DNA from: Salinicoccus sp. YB14-2
GTDB lineage: Bacteria; Bacillota; Bacilli; Staphylococcales; Salinicoccaceae
DNA: 64,000 bases
Direction: 5' to 3'
Assembly (NCBI RefSeq): GCF_001265075.1
Contig: NZ_LFKO01000002.1
Span: 784,592-848,591 of the forward strand
Below, piece by piece: positions 1 to 14,515 of the stretch (position 1 is its first letter; the number at the start of each line of letters is the position of its first letter). The notes below the pieces were generated by a model, which saw only the letters and a list, made by a program, of their open reading frames with translations, ran no database searches and was not told the DNA's origin. Both the position numbers and the translations under genes were made by a program.

Positions 1-125
1 CCGACATTAAACATGTCCATAAAATTTCAGGGGCAAAACCCGGTTTTGTCACATATACAGATCAGAATACAGTTTTCGTTACCCCGGTTGAAAATGATAT
101 TGATAAGATGAAAGTGACCAAGTAG
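1..125 (+). CDS. C-terminal end of an unidentified protein (partial)
   Basis: The frame starting at base 3 is open from the window edge to a TAG at 123-125 and gives about 40 residues, ending in DKMKVTK. The stop lies only 14 bases before the pgcA start, so the two are probably co-transcribed. Too little is present to name a family, and no motif is recognisable. Confidence 0.5.
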   Translation, partial: DIKHVHKISGAKPGFVTYTDQNTVFVTPVENDIDKMKVTK

Positions 126-139
126 ATGAGGTGAGAGGA

Positions 140-1786
140 TTGTCAAAAGAAATTTGGGAAAAACATATTGAGAACAGTCTGATAACAGAAGATATGTACA
201 GGGCTGAAAATGATATGGAACATGAAGATGCCTTTATTTCCGACCTTAAATTCGGTACGGCGGGCATCCGGGGCAAAATCGGCCTCGGACCAAACCGCCT
301 TAACAGATACACAGTCGAACGTGTTGCGCTCGGACTCGCACAATCGATGAATGAAAACGGGCAGGATGTAGTCGTCATCGGCTATGACATCAGACATCTG
401 TCGAGGGCGTTCTCGGAAACGATCGCTGCCGTACTCGTAAAAAACGGTGTGAAAGTGTATTTGTCGGAAGGATATATTACAACACCCGAACTGTCTTTTT
501 TCACAAGAAGCCATGAAGCGGATTTCGGTATCATGATCACAGCGAGCCACAACCCGCCTGAATATAACGGCATAAAAGTGTACGGCGCGGACGGTGCGCA
601 GATTACAGACGTGCCGGCGGATGAACTGAGCAGTAAAATAAACGCCATCGATGATTTCTTCAATATCGCCTCCGTTGATTTTGATGAGGCGCTTGCTGAT
701 GGGTTGGTTGAGCATATTGATTATGAACATTATGACGATTACCAGCAGAAGGTAAGAAATTTGTCGGGTGAGATTCCCCGTTCCGATCTCCAGGTTGTAT
801 TTACAAGCCTGCACGGCACTGCCCTGCCGCTCACTCAATACCTGCTTTTGGAACTGGGCTTCAATAATCTGACGCTCGTTGATAATGAATGTGAAGCGGA
901 CAGTGACTTTTCCAATGTTACAAGTGCCAATCCGGAAGACACCGATGCTTTTACCGGTGCCAGAGCACTCGGTAAAGAGAAGAATGCCGACCTCCTCATA
1001 GCGACAGATCCGGATGCAGACAGAATCGGCATCGAAGTGCTGCACGACGGTGAATATGTCCATCTGAACGGCAACCAGCTCGGCGCAATCCTTTTATATA
1101 ACCGTCTTAAAGAGACGGAATTTGAGAAGACACCGGTTGTTGTAAAGTCTGTCGTGACCAGTGATCTGAGCAAAAAAATCGCTGAAAAATTTGGTGCAGA
1201 AGTCGTGGAAGTACTGACCGGATTCAAATATATCGGGCAGGTCGCTTTGGCGCTTGAAGCAGATGAGAAGCGTGAATTCGCTTTCGGCTATGAGGAAAGC
1301 TACGGCTATCTTATCAGCGACTTCGTCCGCGACAAGGATGCTATTCAGATTGTACCGACCATCGTCAAACTCGCAAGTAAACTTAAAAATACAGATTCAA
1401 CACTCGTCGACTATCTGAATGATATTTACGAGGAATTCGGCCACCGTATGGAAAAGATGATCAGTCACAAATTTGAAGGTATTGAAGGCAAAGAAAAAAT
1501 CTCTGAAATCATGGACCAGTTCAGAAGAAATACACCGACAGAAATCGAAGGGCGGAAAGTCATCTGTGTCGAAGACTTTAAGAACAGAGAAAGACGCCTT
1601 TCTTCAGGTGAGATCGAAACGGTCGAACTGCCAAAAGCAGATGTCATCAAAATCCATTTCGAAGACGGTTGGATCGCACTCAGACCATCAGGTACAGAGC
1701 CGAAAATCAAACTTTATGTATCACTCGATTCCAACCACATCAATGAAGAAGTAAAAATCATCAATGATATGATATTTGGCGTGTAA
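140..1786 (+). CDS. pgcA: Phosphoglucomutase (alpha-D-phosphohexomutase family)
   Basis: Cytoplasmic enzyme interconverting glucose-6-phosphate and glucose-1-phosphate, which feeds UDP-glucose for glycolipid and wall polymers. The phosphoserine loop TASHNPP (Ser near residue 136), the metal loop DPDADR (near 290) and the C-terminal phosphate-binding RPSGTEPK are all present, and the length (548 residues) fits staphylococcal PgcA. The frame extends to a GTG at 131, but the TTG at 140 has the better placed GAGGTG ribosome site, so I chose TTG. A terminator hairpin follows at 1843. Phosphomannomutase activity cannot be excluded from sequence alone. Confidence 0.93.
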   Translation: MSKEIWEKHIENSLITEDMYRAENDMEHEDAFISDLKFGTAGIRGKIGLGPNRLNRYTVERVALGLAQSMNENGQDVVVIGYDIRHLSRAFSETIAAVLVKNGVKVYLSEGYITTPELSFFTRSHEADFGIMITASHNPPEYNGIKVYGADGAQITDVPADELSSKINAIDDFFNIASVDFDEALADGLVEHIDYEHYDDYQQKVRNLSGEIPRSDLQVVFTSLHGTALPLTQYLLLELGFNNLTLVDNECEADSDFSNVTSANPEDTDAFTGARALGKEKNADLLIATDPDADRIGIEVLHDGEYVHLNGNQLGAILLYNRLKETEFEKTPVVVKSVVTSDLSKKIAEKFGAEVVEVLTGFKYIGQVALALEADEKREFAFGYEESYGYLISDFVRDKDAIQIVPTIVKLASKLKNTDSTLVDYLNDIYEEFGHRMEKMISHKFEGIEGKEKISEIMDQFRRNTPTEIEGRKVICVEDFKNRERRLSSGEIETVELPKADVIKIHFEDGWIALRPSGTEPKIKLYVSLDSNHINEEVKIINDMIFGV

Positions 1787-1842
1787 GTCTGGGTTAACAC
1801 ACGGTCGCGGAGATCACGAGCATGTACTAATCAATATCTTCC

Positions 1843-1866
1843 CCATCCATCCGGATGGTTTTTTTA
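1843..1866 (+). terminator. Rho-independent terminator after pgcA
   Basis: A 6-bp stem CCATCC/GGATGG with a 4-base loop is followed by a run of T. It ends the pgcA transcript before the DUF488 gene. Confidence 0.75.
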
Positions 1867-1905
1867 TTCCTAAAAAGTGGTATTGATAATTAAAAAGGTG
1901 ATAAT

Positions 1906-2454
1906 ATGAAAATCTATACAATCGGTCATTCCGACCACACTAAAGAAGAATTTCTCGAAATGCTGCATCATGCAGAAATAAAATTCATTGCAGATGTGCG
2001 TGCTTTTCCATACAGTAAAAAACATCCTCAGTTTAACGGTGAGAAAATGAAAGAATGGCTGAAGGGACTAGATATATCATATGAACATTTTCCGCAGCTT
2101 GGCGGCAGACGCGGCACTTCATCCATAGTGGGACCGACGCTGAACGACGGCTGGGACAACCAGTCTTTTCATAATTATGCGGATTATACTTTGTCCGATG
2201 ATTTTAAGGAGGGCATCAACGCACTCACAAAAAAGGCGAAGAATCAGAATATTGCCTATATGTGCTCTGAAAGTCATCCCGCGAGATGTCACAGGCTGAT
2301 CATCAGCAACTGGCTCGCGGCGCACGATCAGGATGTCTGTCACATCATTCACCGTGCCAAAGGTGTTGAACTCGACACCCATGAACTTGGCAGGTGGGGC
2401 GCCATGCCGATTTTGGAACAGGATCACACGGTTGTTTATCCTAAACTGAAATAG
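1906..2454 (+). CDS. DUF488 family protein
   Basis: A 182-residue soluble protein. The N-terminal KIYTIGHSDHTKEEF and the following DVRAFPYSKKHPQF are the characteristic opening of DUF488 proteins, and a late CSESHPARCHR motif with paired Cys and His is also typical. The biochemical role of the family is not established. The start is the ATG after AAAAAGGTGATAAT. The next gene follows after only 13 bases, so the two are likely one transcript ending at the hairpin near 2700. Confidence 0.85.
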   Translation: MKIYTIGHSDHTKEEFLEMLHHAEIKFIADVRAFPYSKKHPQFNGEKMKEWLKGLDISYEHFPQLGGRRGTSSIVGPTLNDGWDNQSFHNYADYTLSDDFKEGINALTKKAKNQNIAYMCSESHPARCHRLIISNWLAAHDQDVCHIIHRAKGVELDTHELGRWGAMPILEQDHTVVYPKLK

Positions 2455-2467
2455 CGAGGTGTTAATC

Positions 2468-2686
2468 ATGACGAATGAAAATAAAAAAGCATGGATCAGT
2501 ATGATTGTACCTGTGATATTTTTAATTTTTATAATCTTCTTACCTTATCCTGAATCGTGGGGTTTTGTTCTAAGATTCTCAGTGACTTTTATTCCATTTC
2601 TGGTCATTCAATATTATTTAAGCAGATTTTTAAATAAAAAGTTCCCGACATATAAGGATTTACGGGATGACATGAAAAGCCAGTAA
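2468..2686 (+). CDS. Small two-helix membrane protein, unknown function
   Basis: A 72-residue protein with two hydrophobic stretches (about residues 9-26 and 33-51) and a charged C-terminal tail, KKFPTYKDLRDDMKSQ. The frame opens at a GTG at 2459, but that GTG is part of the GCGAGGTG ribosome site of the ATG at 2468, which I take as the start. I recognise no family. Confidence 0.65.
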   Translation: MTNENKKAWISMIVPVIFLIFIIFLPYPESWGFVLRFSVTFIPFLVIQYYLSRFLNKKFPTYKDLRDDMKSQ

Positions 2687-2687
2687 A

Positions 2688-2719
2688 AAAACGTGGATAC
2701 CTCCCGGTATCCACGTTTT
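2688..2719. terminator. Bidirectional terminator between the DUF488 pair and pyrE
   Basis: A near-perfect 13-bp stem (AACGTGGATACC/GGTATCCACGTT) with a 4-base loop has A-rich and T-rich flanks. It lies between convergent genes and can end transcription from both sides, including the pyr operon. Confidence 0.85.
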
Positions 2720-2722
2720 CAT

Positions 2723-3334
2723 TTATAGATTGTCTCTGAATTTAACAACTTCGTCTCTATCTTCTTCAGTCAGCAGACTCTCTTCAATACTGACATCAAG
2801 TAAAGCATCGAGGTCGGACAGTGTTTCATATTTAAATCCGGAGAATTCAAAATTGTCACGTGCTTTTTCAAGCTGGTAGCTGAAGATGGCAAGTACAATT
2901 TCCACTTCTGCCCCCTCTTCCCTTAAAATCTCAGCCGCTTCAATGCTTGAACCGCCTGTTGAAATCAAGTCTTCGATCAGCACAACTTTCTTACCTTTAA
3001 CAGAAGCACCTTCAATCAATCTGCCAGTGCCGTGTTTCTTTTTACTGCCGCGGACGTAGCTCATCGGCAGCTCCATCGCATCACTGATGAATGCCGCGTG
3101 AGGAATACCGGCGGTGGAAGTCCCTGCGATCACTTCTGTCTCCGGCGAAATTTCTTTAATCTTTTCAATAAAATATTTCACGATATCTTTTCTTGCGTCG
3201 ACATTGCCGATAATCTGCCTGTTATCACAGTAGATCGGTGAAATAATGCCGCTCGCCCATGTAAACGGGTCATCCGGCTGGATTTTAACGGCACCGATAT
3301 CAAGCAATGCTTTGGCGACATTCTCACTGCTCAC
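2723..3334 (-). CDS. pyrE: Orotate phosphoribosyltransferase
   Basis: Transfers phosphoribose from PRPP to orotate, giving OMP, the fifth step of UMP synthesis. The PRPP loop VVLIEDLISTGGSS is intact. The frame extends upstream to 3391, but a GTG at 3334 behind GGGAGGGA gives 203 residues, the usual length, and overlaps the end of pyrF by 11 bases, which suggests translational coupling. It is the last gene of the pyr operon, directly before the terminator. Confidence 0.95.
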   Translation of the reverse strand: MSSENVAKALLDIGAVKIQPDDPFTWASGIISPIYCDNRQIIGNVDARKDIVKYFIEKIKEISPETEVIAGTSTAGIPHAAFISDAMELPMSYVRGSKKKHGTGRLIEGASVKGKKVVLIEDLISTGGSSIEAAEILREEGAEVEIVLAIFSYQLEKARDNFEFSGFKYETLSDLDALLDVSIEESLLTEEDRDEVVKFRDNL

Positions 3335-4028
3335 TTGCTGTTCCCTCCCACAGTGCTTTGATTTTCCTGTACTTCTCTGCGGGGTTTTCATCCTGCGTAA
3401 TTGAACGGCCGACGACGATATAGTCCGACTTCATGTCTCTCGCGTCCACCGGTGTTACCACTCTCACCTGGTCGTCCTTCGAGTCTTCAGGCAGACGGAT
3501 GCCCGGTGTCACAGTCAAAAATTCAGGTCCCAGTTTTTCATGAATAATTTCGGATTCGAGCGGAGAAGATACTACCCCGTCGAGTCCTGCTTTTTTGGCA
3601 AGTGTTGAATAATGGACAACACTGTCAGTTAGGGAGAGTACAGTCTGCTGTTCCTTTTGTACCATTTCATCGCTCATTGATGTGAGCTGGGTTACGGCGA
3701 TCAGCTTGCCGTCCGGGTTGCCATCCTTGAATGACTCTGCCGCACGTTTCATCATCGCGGTACCGCCCTGGGCATGGACATTTGTCATCTGTATATCCAG
3801 CTTGCCGAGGCTTTCCATCGATTTCCCGACAGTGTTCGGAATATCATACAGCTTTAAATCCAAAAATATATCGTGCCCCATTTGACGAATTTCTTCGACC
3901 ACTTTAGGACCATTTGACAAATAAAGTTCCATTCCTACTTTGACGAATAATTTCTCATCAAATTGACCTAAAAAATCTTTAATTGTGTCAAACTCTCGAA
4001 AATCAAGTGCAATAATTGGTACGTTCAT
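3324..4028 (-). CDS. pyrF: Orotidine 5'-phosphate decarboxylase
   Basis: Decarboxylates OMP to UMP. The catalytic signature FLDLKLYDIPNTV (Asp-x-Lys-x-x-Asp, near residue 60) and a late phosphate-binding region ending in IVVGRSITQ are present. The protein is 234 residues, normal for the short bacterial form. It starts with ATG after AGGGGG and is the penultimate pyr operon gene, its end overlapping pyrE. Confidence 0.96.
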   Translation of the reverse strand: MNVPIIALDFREFDTIKDFLGQFDEKLFVKVGMELYLSNGPKVVEEIRQMGHDIFLDLKLYDIPNTVGKSMESLGKLDIQMTNVHAQGGTAMMKRAAESFKDGNPDGKLIAVTQLTSMSDEMVQKEQQTVLSLTDSVVHYSTLAKKAGLDGVVSSPLESEIIHEKLGPEFLTVTPGIRLPEDSKDDQVRVVTPVDARDMKSDYIVVGRSITQDENPAEKYRKIKALWEGTASEQ

Positions 4029-4048
4029 AATATTTTCCCCCTATTTTC

Positions 4049-5709
<1,661 letters not shown>

Positions 5710-5717
5710 ACTTACAC

Positions 5718-8700
5718 CTACATTTCATTCATATTAAATGTCATGCTTTCAATGACTTCAATCAACGTTCTCGCTGTATCAAGCGACGTCAGACACGGCA
5801 CGCCGTTCTCGACAGATTCACGGCGGATTCTGAAGCCGTCACGTTCGACCTCTTTACCTTTTGTCATCGTGTTTACTACAATCTGGACATTGCCGTTCTG
5901 AATTGAACGGAGCAGGGTATTGTCACCTTCACCGACTTTGTCCACTATGACGACCGGAATGCCCGCTTTTTTAAGCGCATCGGCTGTACCGCTTGTCGAC
6001 AATATACGGTAACCGCACTGTGAAAATCTTTTCGCCAGTTCAACCGCTTCATCTTTATCTTTGTCCGCAATCGTAAATAATGCTGTGCCGTGATCTTTAA
6101 CATCCAGACCGCTTGCAACAAGACTTTTATACAGTGCTTTGTTCAGCGTTTTATCTTTACCCATGACTTCTCCGGTCGATTTCATCTCCGGTCCGAGTGT
6201 GATATCCACATTTTTCAGCTTGGAGAAACTGAATACCGGCGCTTTTACGTAGTAGCCATCTTTCTCCAGCTGCAGCCCGGGAGGAAATCCGCTGTCTGCA
6301 AGGTTCGTTCCGAGAATCGCATGCATGGCAAGTCTTGCCATCGGCACTTCTGTAATCTTGCTTAAGAACGGTACCGTACGGCTCGATCTCGGATTCACTT
6401 CGAGGACGAAGATGCCCGCTTTAGATAAGACGAACTGAATGTTGATGATACCGATGATGTTCAATCCCTTCGCCAGTCTTTCCGTATAATCAACCAGCAT
6501 GTCAATTTCATCCTGGGACAGATTCACAGGCGGATACACTGCCATCGAGTCTCCGGAGTGTACACCCGCTCTTTCAATATGTTCCATGATGCCCGGGATG
6601 ATGACATTTTCACCATCACATATCGCATCCACTTCTATTTCCTTACCCGTCAAATAGCTGTCGATCAGAACAGGATGTTCCGGTGACGCTTTAACGGCAT
6701 TGCGCATATAATTTTTCAGTTCCGACTCGTCATAGACGATTTCCATCGCACGGCCGCCGAGAACATAGCTCGGGCGGACAAGCACAGGGAAACCGATATG
6801 ACGCGCATTCGCCAGCGCCTCGTCTTCATTCGTTGCTGTCTTACCATGAGGCTGCGGGACTTTTATTTCCTGAAGCAGTGCTTCAAATCGTTTTCTGTCT
6901 TCGGCACGGTCGATATCATCAAGGCTTGTACCTAAAATCTGCACCCCGTTTTCGGAAAGTCTGTCTGCCAGGTTGATGGCAGTCTGACCGCCGAACTGGA
7001 CGACGACGCCTTTCGGATTTTCATTATGGACGATGTTCATTACATCTTCGTGCGTGAGCGGTTCAAAGTATAATTTATCCGAAATTGAGAAGTCGGTCGA
7101 TACGGTTTCCGGGTTGTTGTTGACGATGATCGCCTCATACCCTGCTTCCTGTATGGCCCATACCGCGTGTACCGTCGCATAGTCGAATTCAATCCCCTGT
7201 CCGATGCGGATCGGCCCGCTTCCAAGTACGAGAATCTTTTCCTTATCGCTCGGCAGTGATTCATTTTCTGTTTCATACGTGCCGTAGAAGTAAGGCGTGT
7301 TCGATTCGAATTCTGCGGCACACGTATCCACCATCTTATAGACAGGCATGATGCCTTCTTCTCTTCTGATTTTGAATACTTCGTCTTCCGACATTTCCCA
7401 TCGGTGTCCGATGACACGGTCGCTGAAGCCAAATTTCTTCGCCCATTTCAAGTAATCGACACTGCCCGGATTTTCTTTAAGTGCTCTTTCTATATCGATG
7501 ATATGTTTGAACTTATTCAGGAAATAAAAGTCGATTTTCGTCCAGTCATGGATTTCCTCGAGCGTCACACCGCGGCGGATCGCTTCGCCGATGAAGAACA
7601 GTCGCTCGTCGCTCTGGGCTTTTATTGAATGGATCAGGTATTCCAGTGAATGATCATCGCCGTTCGGTAGACCGAGATGATGCACCCCGTACTCGAGTGA
7701 ACGGATTGCCTTTAAGAGGGATTCCTCATAAGTACGTCCGATGGCCATTACTTCACCGGTTGCCTTCATCTGTGTACCGAGTGTACGCTCACCTTTTTCG
7801 AATTTATCGAACGGGAAGCGCGGTATTTTGGAAACGACATAATCAATTGTCGGTTCAAATGCGGCAAAGCTTGTATTCGTCACCGGATTGATCATTTCAT
7901 CCAGCGTCATGCCGACAGCAATTTTCGCTGCAAGTTTGGCAATCGGATAGCCGGTCGCTTTTGAAGCGAGTGCACTTGAACGGGATACTCTCGGGTTCAC
8001 TTCTATGATGTAATAGTCGAACGAGTGCGGGTCGAGCGCAAGCTGAACATTACAGCCGCCTTCGATTTCAAGTTTTCTGATGATGCTTAAGGACACATCT
8101 CTCAACATCTGATGCTCTTTGTCCGTCATCGTCTGACTCGGTGCGACAACGATTGAATCGCCTGTATGTATACCGACAGGGTCAATGTTTTCCATATTAC
8201 ATACGACGATTGCGTTGTCGTTTGAATCCATCATCACTTCATATTCTATTTCTTTGAATCCGGCAATCGATTTTTCCAATAAACACTGGCTGACCGGTGA
8301 ATATTTCAGGCCGTTTGCAACAACTTCCTTTAAGTCTTCTTCGTTGTAGCAGATGCCGCCGCCTGTGCCGCCCATCGTAAATGCAGGACGGACGATAAAC
8401 GGATAGCCGACCGTTTCTACAAAGCCGTATGCTTCATCAATCGTATTGATGATGTCGGATTCAGGTACGGGAACACCCATGTCATTCATCAAGTTTCTGA
8501 ACAGATCACGGTCTTCCGCCTGTTTGATCGAATCCAGTTTCGTACCGAGCAGTTCCACGTCATTTTCACGAAGCACGCCTAAACGGTCAAGTTCCACAGC
8601 CATATTGAGTCCGACCTGTCCGCCGAGCGTCGGCAGCAGCGCATCCGGCTGTTCCTTGCGTATGATGCGGCTTAGGAAATCTGGTGTCAGCGGTTCGATA

Positions 8701-8894
8701 TAGACAACATCCGCGATTTCCTGATCCGTCATAATCGTCGCAGGATTGGAGTTGACCAATATGACTCTGTAGCCTTCTTCTTTTAATGACAGACAGGCCT
8801 GTGTACCTGCATAATCGAACTCAGCCGCCTGTCCGATGATGATCGGGCCGCTTCCTATGACAAGAATTGTGTTGATATCTTTACGTTTAGGCAT
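5718..8894 (-). CDS. carB: Carbamoyl-phosphate synthase, large subunit
   Basis: Makes carbamoyl phosphate from bicarbonate, two ATP and ammonia delivered by CarA. At 1058 residues it has the duplicated ATP-grasp layout. [20 protein letters not shown] near residue 11 and [19 protein letters not shown] near 555 mark the two halves, and EVNPR motifs occur in both. The last 130 residues form the MGS-like allosteric domain that binds UMP in relatives. The ribosome site GGAGGAC lies within the end of carA, and the start codon directly follows the carA stop. Confidence 0.97.
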   Translation of the reverse strand: MPKRKDINTILVIGSGPIIIGQAAEFDYAGTQACLSLKEEGYRVILVNSNPATIMTDQEIADVVYIEPLTPDFLSRIIRKEQPDALLPTLGGQVGLNMAVELDRLGVLRENDVELLGTKLDSIKQAEDRDLFRNLMNDMGVPVPESDIINTIDEAYGFVETVGYPFIVRPAFTMGGTGGGICYNEEDLKEVVANGLKYSPVSQCLLEKSIAGFKEIEYEVMMDSNDNAIVVCNMENIDPVGIHTGDSIVVAPSQTMTDKEHQMLRDVSLSIIRKLEIEGGCNVQLALDPHSFDYYIIEVNPRVSRSSALASKATGYPIAKLAAKIAVGMTLDEMINPVTNTSFAAFEPTIDYVVSKIPRFPFDKFEKGERTLGTQMKATGEVMAIGRTYEESLLKAIRSLEYGVHHLGLPNGDDHSLEYLIHSIKAQSDERLFFIGEAIRRGVTLEEIHDWTKIDFYFLNKFKHIIDIERALKENPGSVDYLKWAKKFGFSDRVIGHRWEMSEDEVFKIRREEGIMPVYKMVDTCAAEFESNTPYFYGTYETENESLPSDKEKILVLGSGPIRIGQGIEFDYATVHAVWAIQEAGYEAIIVNNNPETVSTDFSISDKLYFEPLTHEDVMNIVHNENPKGVVVQFGGQTAINLADRLSENGVQILGTSLDDIDRAEDRKRFEALLQEIKVPQPHGKTATNEDEALANARHIGFPVLVRPSYVLGGRAMEIVYDESELKNYMRNAVKASPEHPVLIDSYLTGKEIEVDAICDGENVIIPGIMEHIERAGVHSGDSMAVYPPVNLSQDEIDMLVDYTERLAKGLNIIGIINIQFVLSKAGIFVLEVNPRSSRTVPFLSKITEVPMARLAMHAILGTNLADSGFPPGLQLEKDGYYVKAPVFSFSKLKNVDITLGPEMKSTGEVMGKDKTLNKALYKSLVASGLDVKDHGTALFTIADKDKDEAVELAKRFSQCGYRILSTSGTADALKKAGIPVVIVDKVGEGDNTLLRSIQNGNVQIVVNTMTKGKEVERDGFRIRRESVENGVPCLTSLDTARTLIEVIESMTFNMNEM

Positions 8895-9977
8895 TTAAAT
8901 GTCCTCCTTAGTCGTCATCAGGTCGATGAATTGATCGTATAAGTATGATGATTCGTGTGGTCCGGCAGCAGCTTCAGGGTGATACTGGACACTGAAAACA
9001 GGTGCTGACTTGTGCTTGATGCCTTCGACTGTGTCATCATTGATTGCGATGTGCGTCATTTCAAAATCCGTATTTTTCAATGACTCCGCATCCACTGCGT
9101 AACCGTGGTTCTGTGAAGTGATTTCAACTTTGTCTAATGCAATATTTTTAACCGACTGGTTGGCCCCTCTGTGTCCGAACTTCATTTTGTAAGTGCTCGC
9201 ACCGCCTGCAAGGGCAATCAGCTGGTGGCCGAGACAAATGCCGAAAATTGGTACTTGGCCAATCAGTTCTTTAAGCATGCCGATGGCTTCAGTGACATCT
9301 TCCGGATTGCCCGGACCGTTTGACAGCATGACGCCGTCGGGCTTCATCTGCATGATTGTTTTAGCTGTTGAATCGTGCGGCAGCACTGTAACATCACACC
9401 CGCGCTGGTTTAATGAACGGACGATATTCTCTTTCTTGCCGAAATCGATGAGTGCGACTCTGTGGCCCCTGCCGGTTGAAATATAAGGTGTCTTTGTCGA
9501 TACACGCGCCACCTGGTCACTTGAAAACTCATGTGACTTCAAGGCTTCGACTGTCTCTTCATGATCGGATGAGTCGGTGATCTGACCTTTCATCACGCCA
9601 TTGTTACGGATTTTCTTTGTGATGCTTCTCGTATCGATGCCGCTGATGCCGACGATTTTATGTCTTTTTAAGTAAGTATCCAGATTTTCAACCGATCTGA
9701 AATTCGATGGATGTTCCACCGCTTCGCGGACGACGACGCCGCTAGTTGTCGGCAGCAGTGATTCACTGTCTTCCGTATTGAATCCTGAGCTGCCGATCAG
9801 CGGATAACTGAAAGTAATGATCTGATCCGTATATGAATTGTCGCTGATGATCTCCTGAATGCCGGACATTGAAGTGTTGAAGACGACTTCACCCGGACAT
9901 TCACCGTCCGCTCCAAGTTTATATCCTTCGTACACAGAACCGTCTTCCAATACTAAATATCTCTTGTCATTTAACAT
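8895..9977 (-). CDS. carA: Carbamoyl-phosphate synthase, small (glutaminase) subunit
   Basis: Class I amidotransferase that supplies ammonia to CarB. The nucleophile motif GICLGHQ and the partner HPEA (in [10 protein letters not shown]) are present, and the N-terminal domain reads [16 protein letters not shown] as in other CarA proteins. It has 360 residues. The start overlaps the pyrC stop by one base (TAATG). As the operon has no separate arginine-type copy nearby, it probably serves pyrimidine synthesis at least. Confidence 0.97.
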   Translation of the reverse strand: MLNDKRYLVLEDGSVYEGYKLGADGECPGEVVFNTSMSGIQEIISDNSYTDQIITFSYPLIGSSGFNTEDSESLLPTTSGVVVREAVEHPSNFRSVENLDTYLKRHKIVGISGIDTRSITKKIRNNGVMKGQITDSSDHEETVEALKSHEFSSDQVARVSTKTPYISTGRGHRVALIDFGKKENIVRSLNQRGCDVTVLPHDSTAKTIMQMKPDGVMLSNGPGNPEDVTEAIGMLKELIGQVPIFGICLGHQLIALAGGASTYKMKFGHRGANQSVKNIALDKVEITSQNHGYAVDAESLKNTDFEMTHIAINDDTVEGIKHKSAPVFSVQYHPEAAAGPHESSYLYDQFIDLMTTKEDI

Positions 9978-11247
9978 TACTGTCCCTCCGCCTGATATTT
10001 GATTTCACCGTTCACAACCGTCAGATAAATATCCGATGTCAGCTGTTCACCATCAAATGGTGTGTTCTTCGATTTTGATAAAAATGCTTCTTTATCGAGC
10101 CTATATTCTTTGTCCAGATCGATGACTGTAATATCTGCATCACTTCCCGGCAAAAGAACACCACCGTCCATATTGAACACTTCCGCCGGTTTGACCGTCA
10201 TCCAGTCCACCAGCTGCTGCAGCGTAAACACGCCCGTTTTAACGAGTTTCGTGTAACACAGCTGGAAGGCATTCTCGATGCCGACGATACCAAACGGTGC
10301 GGTCTCAATGCCAACCGCTTTTTCAGAATCCTGATGCGGTGCATGGTCCGTCGCGATAAAATCAAGCGTGCCGTCAAGCAGCCCTTCGATCAGCGCCTCG
10401 CGGTCGTCTGCACCTCTTAGCGGCGGGTTCATCTTGAAGTTCGGGTCGCTGTCCGTAATATCATTTTCATCCAATACCAAATGGTGCGGCGTCACTTCGC
10501 CCGTCACACGGATACCTGCGCGTTTCGCATCACGGATGACACGCACACTTTCCTTCGTCGACACGTGACACACATGGTAGTGGCAGCCTGCCGCTTCAGC
10601 AAGCAGCACGTCCCTTGCGATCTGGACGGATTCAGTCACTGCCGGAATACCCGGAATGCCGAGTTTTTCGCTCGTCCTGCCGTCATGGATGGCGCCGCCG
10701 CGGATCAGTGTATTCTCTTCCGTATGTGCAACAATCGGCATATCAAGCTGTGCCGCATTCACCATCGCACGTAACATCATGTCCGCACTCTGTACGCCGA
10801 CACCATCATCTGTAAATGCGAATGCACCGGATGCTTTCAAACCTTCAAAATCTGCAAGCGCCTCACCTTTCAACCCTTCCGTAATTGAAGCATACGGCCT
10901 GACTTTTATATGCGCATCCCGTTCAATAATGTGATTCAAACTCTCGAGCCGTTCCACCGTATCGATGATCGGGTTCGTGTTCGGCATCGGTGAGATGGAT
11001 GTAAATCCGCCTCTTGCCGCCGCCTTCGTACCCGACTCGACCGTTTCCTTATGTTCCAAACCGGGCTCTCTCAAATGCACATGGACATCGATCAGTCCCG
11101 GCGTAACGAGCTTGCCTTTCAAATCGACCACTTCCAGAGAACCCGCATCCAGATCTGTGCCGAGCGCTTTTATTTTCCCCGCTTCGATTAGAACATCCTG
11201 TTGAACAAACGCATTATTGTGCAGTACAACACCATTTTTTAATAACA

Positions 11248-11248
<1 letters not shown>
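9977..11248 (-). CDS. pyrC: Dihydroorotase
   Basis: Zinc enzyme cyclising carbamoyl aspartate to dihydroorotate. [10 protein letters not shown] near residue 56 holds the first metal His pair, CHVSTKES a further His region, and ATDHAPH (about 302-308) the catalytic Asp. At 423 residues it is the class I form common in Firmicutes. It overlaps pyrB and carA by one base each (TAATG), so translation of the three is probably coupled. Confidence 0.96.
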
Positions 11249-13441
<2,193 letters not shown>

Positions 13442-13451
13442 GATTTTTCTC

Positions 13452-13976
13452 CTATTCTGTTAGAGTCACAGCGTTTTCGTTATCCACTTCCATAAGTGCC
13501 ACGTTGATAATTTCCTCTTTGGCCGTCGGAATATTTTTGCCGACGTAATCTGCGCGTATCGGCAGTTCCCTGTGACCGCGGTCAATCAGCACCGCGAGCG
13601 AAATTTTGGACGGCCGCACCGAGTTCAATATTGCATCCATCGCCGCTCTGATGGTGCGGCCGGTGAACAGTACATCGTCGACGAGCACGACATGTTTGTC
13701 GTTCAAATCCGTATCGATGACGATATCTTCGGCGTTCACCGTCTGACCCGGCTTGTCATCCCGGTAGTTGCTGATATCAATCGTCCCCGTCGGCACTTCG
13801 ACCGATTCAATCTGACTGATCTTATCCTGCAGCCGGTCCGCTAAAAACTCCCCGCGGGTCTTTATTCCCAAAAGAATTATATTTTCAGTACCTTTGTTCC
13901 GCTCCAGCACTTCGTGCGCCATCCGTGTCAGTGAACGGCTGATCTGTGCCTCGTCCAAAATAGTGCGTTGTTTCAT
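13452..13976 (-). CDS. pyrR: Bifunctional PyrR attenuation regulator / uracil phosphoribosyltransferase
   Basis: UMP- or UTP-bound PyrR binds pyr leader RNA and favours termination; the protein also has weak UPRTase activity. The PRPP loop [15 protein letters not shown] (about residues 97-110) and the early [15 protein letters not shown] are typical. The length is 174 residues, with ATG after CGGAGG. It is the first gene of the operon, and its own leader carries the predicted target loop and terminator, which implies autoregulation. Confidence 0.96.
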   Translation of the reverse strand: MKQRTILDEAQISRSLTRMAHEVLERNKGTENIILLGIKTRGEFLADRLQDKISQIESVEVPTGTIDISNYRDDKPGQTVNAEDIVIDTDLNDKHVVLVDDVLFTGRTIRAAMDAILNSVRPSKISLAVLIDRGHRELPIRADYVGKNIPTAKEEIINVALMEVDNENAVTLTE

Positions 13977-14000
13977 TGTTTTAACCTCCGATTAAATTCA

Positions 14001-14033
14001 TAAAAAAATACCCATGCCAGCCGGCATGAGTAT
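14001..14033 (-). terminator. pyr leader attenuator terminator
   Basis: On the minus strand an 11-bp stem (ATACTCATGCC with GGCATGGGTAT, one G-T pair) and a 4-base loop are followed by seven T. It lies 25 bases before pyrR, where the PyrR-controlled terminator is expected. Confidence 0.88.
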
Positions 14034-14135
14034 ATACGTATCCCTTGAAACAGACTGGCTGTTAAAACAGTGACTCACAGGTACACTCGGTAGCATTAAC
14101 AGACAGACTTGTCCTCGTTTATATCATGCCTTCCC

Positions 14136-14149
14136 GGCCTCACAGGACC
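14136..14149 (-). promoter_or_regulatory. PyrR-binding loop (anti-antiterminator) in the pyr leader
   Basis: The minus strand reads GGTCCTGTGAGGCC, which fits the PyrR consensus ARUCCNGNGAGGYU at all but the first and last bases. It is about 100 bases upstream of the leader terminator and downstream of the promoter, the order expected for UMP-dependent attenuation. Pairing with a competing antiterminator was not folded. Confidence 0.85.
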
Positions 14150-14201
14150 GATTTTAAAGACATTAATGATTAATATTTGGTTGTCATTTGTATTGTTATT
14201 A

Positions 14202-14230
14202 AGCATAGCCCTCATGAAATTCATTGTCAA
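14202..14230 (-). promoter_or_regulatory. Sigma-A-type promoter of the pyr operon
   Basis: A perfect -35 TTGACA (14225-14230) and a -10 TATGCT (14202-14207) are separated by exactly 17 bp on the minus strand. The predicted transcript starts near 14195 and has a leader of about 220 bases. Confidence 0.8.
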
Positions 14231-14281
14231 GGATTAATGAAGGGAGGTTTTACACTTGTTTGGTTGACTCCTGGGGAGGTA

Positions 14282-14421
14282 CTGCTCACTTGAGGCCGAA
14301 AACGGGGCTGAGTGAGCGGCTCGGAAAGAATCCTGCTCACTTGAGGTCGAAAATGATGCTAGGTGAGCAGTCCGGAAGAAAACCTGCTCACTTGAGTCGG
14401 AAAACGATGATGAGTGAGCAG
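14282..14421 (+). repeat. 51-bp hairpin repeat array A (3 units)
   Basis: Three units with a 51-base period (arms start at 14282, 14333 and 14384). Each is a 38-base imperfect palindrome opening with CTGCTCACTT and closing with a TGAGTGAGCAG-like arm, separated by 13 bases containing GGAAAGAA or GGAAGAAAA. The loop carries CGAAAA. The array lies between the rluD terminator and the pyr promoter. It belongs with arrays at 40094, 49373 and 63599. The frame through it stays open only because 51 is a multiple of 3; no ribosome site precedes it. Confidence 0.85.
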
Positions 14422-14463
14422 CCTTGCTTCTGCAAATGTTTAGTTATCGCCAAAATTTCCCAC

Positions 14464-14497
14464 AAAAAGACGCAAAACCCCTCAAGGATTTTGCGTC
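14464..14497 (-). terminator. Terminator after rluD
   Basis: On the minus strand a 9-bp stem GACGCAAAA/TTTTGCGTC with an 11-base loop is followed by TTTTTGTG. It ends the ileS-lspA-rluD transcript. Confidence 0.85.
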
Positions 14498-14515
14498 TGT
14501 CAACTTCATATATAT

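Noticed and set aside
143-1063. 306-codon open frame antisense to pgcA
   Set aside because: It lies entirely opposite a well supported phosphoglucomutase gene, has no ribosome site and no recognisable motif; long shadows are expected opposite such genes.
1787-1842. Possible small RNA between pgcA and the DUF488 gene
   Set aside because: Only a terminator is visible; no promoter or conserved structure could be supported in the short gap.
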